A stretch of 64,000 bases of DNA from the NCBI GenBank assembly GCA_023439045.1, contig JAEXOY010000034.1, forward strand, positions 25,666-89,665. Direction: 5' to 3'. The translations under genes and the position numbers were made by a program. Within the stretch, counting starts at the first letter, position 1; each line of letters opens with the position of its first letter. Source of the DNA: Bacillota bacterium. GTDB taxonomy: Bacteria > Bacillota > Clostridia > Acetivibrionales > DSM-1351. The notes below the pieces were generated by a model that did not search any database, was not told the origin of the DNA, and saw only the letters and a list, made by a program, of their open reading frames with translations. Shown piece after piece: positions 8,789-16,306 of this stretch.

Positions 8789-9651
8789 TAAAAATCTATG
8801 ATAGGCAAAACCAAACATATTATACAGAAGTGCAATATGGAGGAAAACTGCTTAATTTTTTGTATCATACGTTCTGGGGAAGAATATTGCTGAAGCTGAT
8901 TGCAAACAGAAGCTTTTCTAAACTAAATGCAATCTACAATAACAGCAAAGCAAGTATATCCAAAATAAAACCTTTTATTGAGAAATACAATATTCAGATG
9001 AACGATTTTGAAAGCAAGAAATATCAGTCCTTCAATGATTTTTTTACAAGGTCTTTACTTACAGGGAAAAGGGATATATGTAGCGATCCAGAACGGGTGA
9101 TTGCACCTGCGGATTCAAAATTATCTGTATATTATATTACAAAAAATCTACAAATAAGTGTTAAGAATTCTACTTATTCAATGAATGAGATTTTACGTGA
9201 CCAAGACCTTTCAAGGGAGTATGAGAATGGACTGTGTCTCGTATATAGATTAACGGTAGACGATTACCACAGATACTGTTATATAGATGATGGTGAAATA
9301 GTAGGACAAAAAAGAATTAAGGGTAAATTGCATACCGTAAGCTCTATCTCAAAGGACTATAAGGTTTATATAGAGAACCAAAGAGAATACCAGGTTATCA
9401 ATACGAGAAATCTAGGACGGATTATCCAGATGGAAGTAGGAGCATTGCTTGTAGGAAGGATTGTAAATAGGCAATCAAAGCTTGCCATGCGGGGTGAAGA
9501 AAAAGGCTATTTCAGCTATGGAGGATCCACCATAATAGTGTTCATTAAGGCTAACCAGGCCATTATAGATGAGGATATAATGAAACATAATCAAGAAAAT
9601 ATAGAAACAAAGGTTAAATATGGGGAAGCGGTAGGAAGGATAATATGCTGA
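8785..9651 (+). CDS. psd: Phosphatidylserine decarboxylase proenzyme
   Basis: A 288-residue protein matching the PSD family along its length. The N-terminal part contains D-F-F-T-R and R-V-I-A-P-A-D-S-K, the middle has V-D-D-Y-H-R-Y-C-Y, and M-E-V-G-A-L-L-V-G-R-I follows. The self-cleavage site is Y-G-G-S-T, with Ser248 expected to become the pyruvoyl group of the alpha chain. It would convert phosphatidylserine to phosphatidylethanolamine at the membrane. It overlaps pssA by 4 bases (ATGA type) and the next gene by 7. Copies of pssA and psd are usually linked in bacteria, but joining them with dikinases and a prenyltransferase is not usual. Confidence 0.92.
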   Translation: MIKIYDRQNQTYYTEVQYGGKLLNFLYHTFWGRILLKLIANRSFSKLNAIYNNSKASISKIKPFIEKYNIQMNDFESKKYQSFNDFFTRSLLTGKRDICSDPERVIAPADSKLSVYYITKNLQISVKNSTYSMNEILRDQDLSREYENGLCLVYRLTVDDYHRYCYIDDGEIVGQKRIKGKLHTVSSISKDYKVYIENQREYQVINTRNLGRIIQMEVGALLVGRIVNRQSKLAMRGEEKGYFSYGGSTIIVFIKANQAIIDEDIMKHNQENIETKVKYGEAVGRIIC

Positions 9652-10544
9652 GAAGACTACATTTATATTTTAAAGAAATGTATCCTGTTATTCCAAGACT
9701 GTTACTAGGTTTTATCGTTTTCTTGGAAATCTATTTTATGATTTTACTCAATTATGGAATAGAGGATTTTCATATCAACATACAGGAGGTTGTTGGGGCC
9801 TATACTATCTTCGCGTTTTTGATGTGGCTTAGAATTGCTGATGACTTTAAGGACTACGAGACAGACCTAGTTCTGTTCAAGGACAGGCCGTTGCCAAGCG
9901 GAAAGGTCAAAAAGAAGGACCTAATTATTGCCTGCTCGGTTGTACAAGCTGTAGCAGTAGTACTAAATGTTCTTTTCATGAATAATCTGCTTTTTTTTAT
10001 TGTGTTGTATTGTTATGGTTTTTTAATGAGTAAATGGTTTTTCAAGAAGAAAAAGATTCAGTCAAGCTTGCCATTAGCATTGGTAACTCACAATCCTGTA
10101 CAGCTTTTTGTAAATATTTTCACCATATCCTTTACCTGCATCAAATATCAGTTAAATCCAATAAGTCTGACCACTTTTTTGGTTTTGTGGACACTTTACT
10201 TTCCTTCTTTAATATGGGAGGTTAGCAGGAAAATTAAAGCCCCTCGCGAGGAAAACGACTATACTACTTATTCTAAATTGTTTGGCTACAAGAAAGCAAC
10301 AAGATTTGTAATGTGCTTAACCCTGATAGATATCATTACTAATATAGTTTTGGTATGGAATTTGAATAAAATATCGGTTGTTCTATTCGTAATTCTTGTA
10401 TCGTGGATGTCCTTCAGGTTTATTGACTTTATGAAGGACCCATATAGATATAAGATTGTATCGAAGGTTGAAAAGTACACTTATATACAGGAATCTCTGA
10501 TGCTGCTGACAGTAGTAATTTATTTATTGGTAGGTAAAATATAA
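9645..10544 (+). CDS. UbiA-superfamily prenyltransferase-like membrane protein
   Basis: A 299-residue protein with about eight or nine hydrophobic helices. The first Asp-rich motif of UbiA enzymes is present as A-D-D-F-K-D-Y-E-T-D (D66/D67, D70, D74), followed by K-D-R-P-L-P-S-G-K, which corresponds to the N-R-P-x-x-S-G stretch after that motif. The second Asp-rich motif is altered: E-E-N-D-Y-T-T-Y-S after E-V-S-R-K-I-K-A-P. So it is a divergent subfamily, and prenyl transfer is likely but not certain. In archaea a UbiA enzyme adds the second geranylgeranyl chain to glycerol phosphate before CarS acts, which makes the pairing with the CarS-like gene notable. Start and stop overlap both neighbours. 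Confidence 0.75.
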   Translation: MLRRLHLYFKEMYPVIPRLLLGFIVFLEIYFMILLNYGIEDFHINIQEVVGAYTIFAFLMWLRIADDFKDYETDLVLFKDRPLPSGKVKKKDLIIACSVVQAVAVVLNVLFMNNLLFFIVLYCYGFLMSKWFFKKKKIQSSLPLALVTHNPVQLFVNIFTISFTCIKYQLNPISLTTFLVLWTLYFPSLIWEVSRKIKAPREENDYTTYSKLFGYKKATRFVMCLTLIDIITNIVLVWNLNKISVVLFVILVSWMSFRFIDFMKDPYRYKIVSKVEKYTYIQESLMLLTVVIYLLVGKI

Positions 10545-12898
10545 TGAAATGTAAAAGCTTAAAAATGTTAAAAGACAACGGAATAAATGTTCCTGATTTT
10601 ACTGTATTGAGTTTTGAAAGCTTGATCGGGGAAAAGAAGGAGCTGCTAGAGGAAGTGGAGCAGTACAATGTGGAAAGCATCCACGAATATAGCAGAAGAC
10701 TAAAAAAGGCTGTGAGAAGGGCATATATAGGAGTTCCTTCTTCAGACCTGAACTTTGATAAATATGCGGTAAGATCCTCCTGTAATGCTGAAGACGGAAT
10801 AAACAACAGCTTTGCTGGGCAGTTCAAGACTTATTTGAATGTAGAAGCTGATGAACTTCAAGATAAAATTCTGTTATGTTTAGAATCCTTATATAATCCG
10901 AATGTTCTGGAATATGTTAATCAAAATGGAATTGACGTAAAACAATTAAGTATGAATGTTATCCTCCAAAAGATGGTAGTAGGTGATTATTCGGGAATAC
11001 TTTTTACGTCAAATCCTCAGGGAATTCTCAACGAAAGTGTAATTGTTGTGGGTAAAGGCTTAGGGGAAGGAATTGTTTCGGACAAGGTTGATACCACAAC
11101 ATATTATTTTAATACAACGGACAACATTTATTACTATGATGGAAAAGAAAATATCCTTTCCCACTCCACCATCATGGAATTAGTGGAGCTAGGGAACAAG
11201 ATAAAACAGATATTTAATAATGATTATATGGACATTGAGTTTACCATTAAGGATAATACAATACATATACTTCAGGCTAGACCTATTACAACAATTGATG
11301 ATTCACATTTGGTTATTTTGGATAACAGCAACATTGTAGAGAGCTATCCGGGCATCAGTCTTCCATTAACCGATTCCTTTGTAAATATTATATACTCAGG
11401 AGTATTCAAAGGGGTTTCCGCCAGAGTACTGAAGAATAAAAAAATAGTAGAACAGTGTGAAGATGTTTTCAAAAATATGGTAGGTAGCTCCAATGGCAGA
11501 ATGTACTACAAGATTAGTAATTGGTACACAATCATCAAGTTTTTACCCTTCAGCAAAAGAATTATTCCTGTATGGCAGGATATGCTTGGCGTTAAGAACA
11601 AAAATTATGACCAAGGAAGAGTAAACTTGCCACTAATTAACCGTATTCAGACTTATTTCAATTCATTTTATGAATTGCTTAGGGTACCCTCTAATATGAA
11701 GAAGCTAGACAGGAGCTTTAAAGGGATTAACCATTATTTTCATTCACAATATCATAAGGACATAACCAATGAAAAATTGGTTCAACTGTATAATGAGATC
11801 AAGGACAAGCTGTTGAGCATATGGGATATAACCCTCTTAAATGACTTGTATACATTCATTTTTACAGGTCTTTTAAAAAGCAAGCTAAAGAAAACTTTTC
11901 CGGAGGACTATGAAGAAAGAACCATTGAACTGATATCGGGAATAAGGAACATTGAATGCATGAGGCCTATCCGTGAATTAATAGAATTATCGGTCCTTTC
12001 ATTAACACAGAGGGATACAAAAGAGTTTAAGGATAGGTATGCCCATTACATAATGCTATATGGAGACAGGACAATAGAGGAATTGAAACTAGAGACAGAA
12101 ACCTTTCGGACAAATCCCGATTTGCTGGAGGATAAAATAAGGGAATATACAACCGACCTCGCTAAGCTTAAGCAGATGCAGGAATCAATGAATCCCGTGG
12201 AGGGAAAAGCACTAAGAGGCAAAGGCATACCATTTTCTTTTTATGTAAGGCGTGCCATGGTGGGAATACAGAACAGAGAACTGTCACGGCTAAACAGAAG
12301 CAGGATATTTGGAATGGTAAGGGCTATATTTCTATCCTTTGCAGAAAATTTTATGAAACAGAGGCTGATAGAGGATGTAAAGGATATCTTTTACCTAAAG
12401 GTTGATGAGGTGTTTGACCTAGTAAGGAACCCGAAGGTTGTTACAGAGCTGATTGAAAGGCGCAAAGAAGAATACAGAAGGTACAGCTTGTTGCCGGCCT
12501 ATACACGACTGGTGTTTGCGGGATTGGAGTTTAACAAGAATAATACAGCTATATATTCCAGTCAGCAGTATAAGAATTATCATAGCTTACAGGGAATACC
12601 TTGCTCCAAGGGCAAGATTACTGGGGAAGTGCTGGTAATAAAAAATGCCACGGAAGCCAAAGCGGCAAAGGATAAAATACTGGTTGCCAAGATGACTGAT
12701 CCGGGGTGGGTATTTCTACTTGCAAGTGCCAAGGGGATAATAACGGAAAAGGGATCGTTGCTTTCACATACTGCAATCATTTCAAGGGAGTTGAAGATTC
12801 CTTCTATAGTTGGAGTAGATAATGCAATGGAGGTGTTAAAAAACAACGATATTGTATCCATGGATGGAAATACAGGATTGATAGAGATATTGAGGTAG
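10544..12898 (+). CDS. Rifampin-phosphotransferase-like dikinase, second copy
   Basis: A 784-residue protein with the same plan as the first dikinase: an ATP-grasp part (V-R-S-S-C-N-A-E-D-G near 77, S-G-I-L-F-T-S-N-P near 148, I-L-Q-A-R-P-I-T-T near 240), a long middle acceptor part starting with S-N-I-V-E-S-Y-P-G, and a C-terminal phospho-His domain (L-L-S-H-T-A-I-I-S-R-E, His742). The N-terminal portion is shorter and has no hexapeptide repeat. The middle part differs strongly from the first copy, so the two probably phosphorylate different acceptors or act on successive steps. The ATG shares bases with the stop of the UbiA-like gene. There is no pyruvate/PEP barrel, so it is not PpsA. Confidence 0.83.
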   Translation: MKCKSLKMLKDNGINVPDFTVLSFESLIGEKKELLEEVEQYNVESIHEYSRRLKKAVRRAYIGVPSSDLNFDKYAVRSSCNAEDGINNSFAGQFKTYLNVEADELQDKILLCLESLYNPNVLEYVNQNGIDVKQLSMNVILQKMVVGDYSGILFTSNPQGILNESVIVVGKGLGEGIVSDKVDTTTYYFNTTDNIYYYDGKENILSHSTIMELVELGNKIKQIFNNDYMDIEFTIKDNTIHILQARPITTIDDSHLVILDNSNIVESYPGISLPLTDSFVNIIYSGVFKGVSARVLKNKKIVEQCEDVFKNMVGSSNGRMYYKISNWYTIIKFLPFSKRIIPVWQDMLGVKNKNYDQGRVNLPLINRIQTYFNSFYELLRVPSNMKKLDRSFKGINHYFHSQYHKDITNEKLVQLYNEIKDKLLSIWDITLLNDLYTFIFTGLLKSKLKKTFPEDYEERTIELISGIRNIECMRPIRELIELSVLSLTQRDTKEFKDRYAHYIMLYGDRTIEELKLETETFRTNPDLLEDKIREYTTDLAKLKQMQESMNPVEGKALRGKGIPFSFYVRRAMVGIQNRELSRLNRSRIFGMVRAIFLSFAENFMKQRLIEDVKDIFYLKVDEVFDLVRNPKVVTELIERRKEEYRRYSLLPAYTRLVFAGLEFNKNNTAIYSSQQYKNYHSLQGIPCSKGKITGEVLVIKNATEAKAAKDKILVAKMTDPGWVFLLASAKGIITEKGSLLSHTAIISRELKIPSIVGVDNAMEVLKNNDIVSMDGNTGLIEILR

Positions 12899-12900
12899 CT

Positions 12901-13983
12901 ATGAAGTGTATCAAATTTGAACAGCAAGACCAATATGTAAGTGATTTTGTAGGTTTGTACCATAAGCTGTACAACAAGAAGAACAATATGCAAAATGATA
13001 CAGAGATAAGGCAACTGCTACTTGGTCAGCACCCACTAAGCAGGTATTTTCATCTAGATAAATTCTGTATCTATGCTAAGGAGGAGATAGTAGGTAGGTT
13101 TATTATTACCACGTATCCCGAGGACGACATTGCTTATCTAGGATTTTTTGAATGTATTGACGATGTAGAGACGGCAAGGTTTTTGTTTGATAAAGCAGAG
13201 CAATTTGTTATGAATAAACAGTATAAAAGAATAATAGGTCCTGTGGATGCCTCGTTTTGGATTAGATATCGCTTAAAGACGAATAAGTTTGACGGGATGC
13301 CTTACACAGGGGAACCCTATAACCGAGAATATTATTTAAATTTATTCCTGAATAACGGATATAAAGTATCAGAACATTATACCTCCTCTATTTATAAACA
13401 CATTGAAGAGGAATGGCAGGATAAGAAATGTGTGGATCGATATCAGCACTTTATAAATCAGGGTTACATAATCACAAATCCCACAATTAAGGAATGGGAT
13501 AAAACGGTGGAAGATTTGTATAACATGATTACTAGCCTGTATAGGGATTTTCCCATTTATAAGGATATCGCACTTGAAGATTTTAGCAAATATTTTGAGA
13601 ACTATAAGTTGATTATTAATTTTGATATGGTCAAAATGGCATATTACAATGAAAAAGCAGTGGGCTTTTTTATAAGCATTCCTAATTACAATAACATTGT
13701 CTATCACACCAGCAAGCTACTTAATATTTTAAAGATATTACATATTAGAAAACGGCCAAAAGAATACGTGATGCTTTATATGGGGGTACTTCAGGAGCAT
13801 AGAGGTCTTGGTAAGGCAATAGTACAAAGCATAATTGAAGAGCTGAGGAGAAGTAAACTGCCCAGCATCGGGGCTTTACAAAGAGACGGAAAGATAACTC
13901 AGAACTATGTTAATGAACTGATTGAAGAACGGTATGAATATGTACTATTGGGAAAGGAAATCAATTATGATAACATTTCATGA
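12901..13983 (+). CDS. GNAT-fold acyltransferase, YghO-like
   Basis: A 360-residue cytosolic protein. The middle carries I-I-G-P-V-D-A-S-F-W followed by E-P-Y-N-R-E-Y-Y, typical of a large two-lobed GNAT family (YghO-like, function unknown). The C-terminal part has M-G-V-L-Q-E-H-R-G-L-G-K-A, the acyl-CoA pyrophosphate-binding loop R-x-x-G-x-G/A, near residue 300. It probably transfers an acyl group from an acyl-CoA or related donor. The start is 2 bases after the second dikinase and the end overlaps the acyl ligase by 17 bases. The acyl-activating neighbour suggests donor and transferase work in sequence; this is inference. Confidence 0.7.
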   Translation: MKCIKFEQQDQYVSDFVGLYHKLYNKKNNMQNDTEIRQLLLGQHPLSRYFHLDKFCIYAKEEIVGRFIITTYPEDDIAYLGFFECIDDVETARFLFDKAEQFVMNKQYKRIIGPVDASFWIRYRLKTNKFDGMPYTGEPYNREYYLNLFLNNGYKVSEHYTSSIYKHIEEEWQDKKCVDRYQHFINQGYIITNPTIKEWDKTVEDLYNMITSLYRDFPIYKDIALEDFSKYFENYKLIINFDMVKMAYYNEKAVGFFISIPNYNNIVYHTSKLLNILKILHIRKRPKEYVMLYMGVLQEHRGLGKAIVQSIIEELRRSKLPSIGALQRDGKITQNYVNELIEERYEYVLLGKEINYDNIS

Positions 13984-15436
13984 GCTGCTAAGAGAAGGCT
14001 ACAAAAAATGGAAGAATGAAGATTATGTTTATACAAAGGTCAACGAAACATATCAGCCGATAGCCTTCGGTAGGGTAATTGAACATGCTGTATACCTAGC
14101 TGAAGCATTACTGGAAATGGGCTTAAAGGGCAAGAAAATCATTATTTACGGAAAGAATTCAACAGAATGGATGATTTCTGATCTAGCAATCATGAGTTAT
14201 GTAGGAATTAGCGTCGGAATAGATAAAGAGTGGCAATTGCAGGACGTAAAGAATGTGATTGAGCTGGTGCAAGCCGATGCAATTATCTATTGTGACAGTA
14301 AGAAAGATATAATAGACACTATCAAAAAGGAACATAAAGATATAATTTGCATTTCAATGCTAGATGATTTTCCTGCTTTGATTGAAAGAGGAAAAAGCAT
14401 TAAAGAAAGAACGGGAGAGTTGTTCAATTTTGAAAAAAGGGATCATGAGGAATGTATAAAAGTTGTATTTACATCTGGTACGGTTGCGTTTCCTAAGGCA
14501 GTAATGTTATCCGAGAAAAATATATTTGCAGGCTGGAACAGTTTGAAAAAAAGAGCTCCAATGGATGAGACAGATATATGCTACTTATTTTTACCACTGC
14601 ATCATACATATGCTGGAATCTATAATTTTATATATTCCTTAATTTCTGGAATGAAAATTTACCTAAGCTCTGGGGTTGAAAAAATTGCTGCCGAGTTACC
14701 TGCGGTTGAGCCAACGGTGTTTTGTGCAGTACCTCTTATATACAAGAGATTCTATGAGGCAGTTGGTAGAGATATTAATAAATTGGCCTATATTTTTGGG
14801 AAGAGGATAAAGTATTTGTTTAGCGGAGGGGCTTATTTAGATGAACAAATAAGAGCGGCATATAGAGAAGCAGGTCTCAATCTTCTGGTTGCTTATGCGC
14901 TGTCAGAAACAGCGTCCTCTTTTACTATAGAGTATTCTCAAAGTAAAAACTTAAAGAGTGTTGGAAGGATTTTCGAAGATATTGAGGTTAAAATCCATAG
15001 TCCGAATGAGAATGGAGAAGGAGAAATACTGGTCAGAGGGGATAATGTTTTCATTGGCTACATGAATAATGAAGAGGCCACCAGACTTGCTTTTAACTCA
15101 GAAGGGTTTTTTCTCTCAGGAGATCTGGGTTATATAGATGAGGATAACAACCTATATTTGAGTGGTAGAAAAAAAAGAATTATTTTGATGGATAATGGCC
15201 AAAACATTTATCCGGAAAATATTGAACAGAAGATACTAAGAAAGAGTGAGAATATAAGCAGTGTTAAAGTATATTTATCTGATAACAAACTAAAAGCAAA
15301 GATACACTTGAAAGTGAAAGATGCTATGGATTATCAGAGGTTTATCAGGGACCTAAACAATGAATTGCCTAAGTATGAGAGAATTGGTTCATATGAGGTA
15401 GTGATGGATTCGTTGGATAAAAGGTTAAAGCAATAA
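13967..15436 (+). CDS. AMP-forming acyl-CoA synthetase / acyl-AMP ligase
   Basis: A 489-residue ANL-superfamily adenylating enzyme. The ATP loop is V-F-T-S-G-T-V-A-F-P-K-A, the adenine region A-Y-A-L-S-E-T-A-S, and the hinge region S-G-D-L-G-Y-I-D-E then G-R-K-K-R-I-I-L with N-I-Y-P-E-N after it. The overall character is like FAA1-type long-chain acyl-CoA synthetases. The C-terminal lobe is short and ends D-K-R-L-K-Q without the usual T-G-K-I, so the A10 lysine is uncertain. The ATG at 13967 is preferred over one 45 bases upstream because AAGGA precedes it at good spacing. It overlaps the GNAT gene and closes the operon. Confidence 0.85.
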   Translation: MITFHELLREGYKKWKNEDYVYTKVNETYQPIAFGRVIEHAVYLAEALLEMGLKGKKIIIYGKNSTEWMISDLAIMSYVGISVGIDKEWQLQDVKNVIELVQADAIIYCDSKKDIIDTIKKEHKDIICISMLDDFPALIERGKSIKERTGELFNFEKRDHEECIKVVFTSGTVAFPKAVMLSEKNIFAGWNSLKKRAPMDETDICYLFLPLHHTYAGIYNFIYSLISGMKIYLSSGVEKIAAELPAVEPTVFCAVPLIYKRFYEAVGRDINKLAYIFGKRIKYLFSGGAYLDEQIRAAYREAGLNLLVAYALSETASSFTIEYSQSKNLKSVGRIFEDIEVKIHSPNENGEGEILVRGDNVFIGYMNNEEATRLAFNSEGFFLSGDLGYIDEDNNLYLSGRKKRIILMDNGQNIYPENIEQKILRKSENISSVKVYLSDNKLKAKIHLKVKDAMDYQRFIRDLNNELPKYERIGSYEVVMDSLDKRLKQ

Positions 15437-15580
15437 AAAGTGAATGAATAAATCATAGTTAAATAACAATTCTGTAGAAGCTAATAGCTATTTAAAGGCT
15501 TCTGCTCTTACAGAAGTTGCACTAGAATATTTCCCTAAATTGTGATATAATGACATAAAATTTAACAGGAAGTGGGAAAT
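15437..15580 (+). promoter_or_regulatory. Gap with hairpin and -10 box before the two-component genes
   Basis: An imperfect hairpin (TTCTGTAGAAGC at 15470-15481 against GCTTCTGCTCTTACAGAA ending near 15515) has no T-run and is a poor terminator. TATAAT at 15546-15551 may be the -10 box of the response-regulator gene; no good -35 box is seen at 17 bases. So the two-component genes may also be reached by read-through from the lipid operon. Confidence 0.35.
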
Positions 15581-16306
15581 ATGACAATAAAAATTACAAT
15601 ATGTGATGATATTGCTGAAGATATTGCTATATTATCTGGAATGCTTTCCACCTACAATCCCTTGTTTGAAATTACTTCTTTTACTAGTGGAAAAACTCTG
15701 GTTGATGAACTAATGGACGACAGTTTTTCTACCGACATTCTGTTTCTCGATATTTATATGCCTGAAATGGACGGCATTCAGACAGCCCAGGAAATACGAA
15801 GCAAAAAGAAGGATCTCAAAATTATATTCCTTTCTTCTAGTAGAGACTATTATCCGCAGGCATATGAGGTATTTGCTTTTAATTATATTGTCAAGCCCTT
15901 TAGTGAGGAACGCTTGTATGCTGTACTAGATCGCGCGCTTGCGGAGCTCCGAAAGGAAAACGGATACAAAATCAACATTCAGTACAAGGGAGCTGTGCAT
16001 AACGTAGATTGCCGGGATATTCTTTATATTGAAAGTCAGAATAAACTTCTTTTGTTCCATTTAATAGGCGGGCACACTCTTAAATGCTATGGCAGACTGG
16101 ACGACATATTGAGTGAACTGCCAGCAAGGTTTTTTAGCCGTTGCCACCAAAGCTTTTTGATCAATCTATCTCATGTTATAGAAATAAAGGAGAACTACAT
16201 ACGAATGGGACAAGTAATGATTAGTGTTTCACGTAAATACAGAAAAAACGTTAAAGACCAATATTATGCTTACTTGTTTTCCAATATAGGCGGAGAACAG
16301 CTATGA
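15581..16306 (+). CDS. LytTR-type response regulator (AgrA/LytR class)
   Basis: A 241-residue protein with an N-terminal receiver domain (acidic pair D9-D10, phospho-acceptor D57 in L-F-L-D-I-Y-M-P-E-M-D-G, Lys in I-V-K-P-F) and a C-terminal LytTR DNA-binding domain (about 140-240; I-L-Y-I-E-S, F-F-S-R-C-H-Q-S-F-L-I-N-L). Such regulators bind direct repeats upstream of targets. The ATG at 15581 is preferred over the GTG 9 bases upstream because AGGAAG ends the right distance before it. It overlaps the sensor kinase gene by 4 bases. Confidence 0.93.
   Translation: MTIKITICDDIAEDIAILSGMLSTYNPLFEITSFTSGKTLVDELMDDSFSTDILFLDIYMPEMDGIQTAQEIRSKKKDLKIIFLSSSRDYYPQAYEVFAFNYIVKPFSEERLYAVLDRALAELRKENGYKINIQYKGAVHNVDCRDILYIESQNKLLLFHLIGGHTLKCYGRLDDILSELPARFFSRCHQSFLINLSHVIEIKENYIRMGQVMISVSRKYRKNVKDQYYAYLFSNIGGEQL

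Noticed and set aside
4981..10544. Full archaeal lipid pathway
   Set aside because: Backbone and chain-coupling genes (GGGPS, G1P dehydrogenase) and the reductase are not in the window, so only a partial similarity is claimed.
5582..12898. Rifampicin resistance as the role of the dikinases
   Set aside because: The fold is RPH-like, but the operon context is lipid synthesis, the acceptor parts do not show known rifamycin-binding features, and two diverged copies argue for other substrates.
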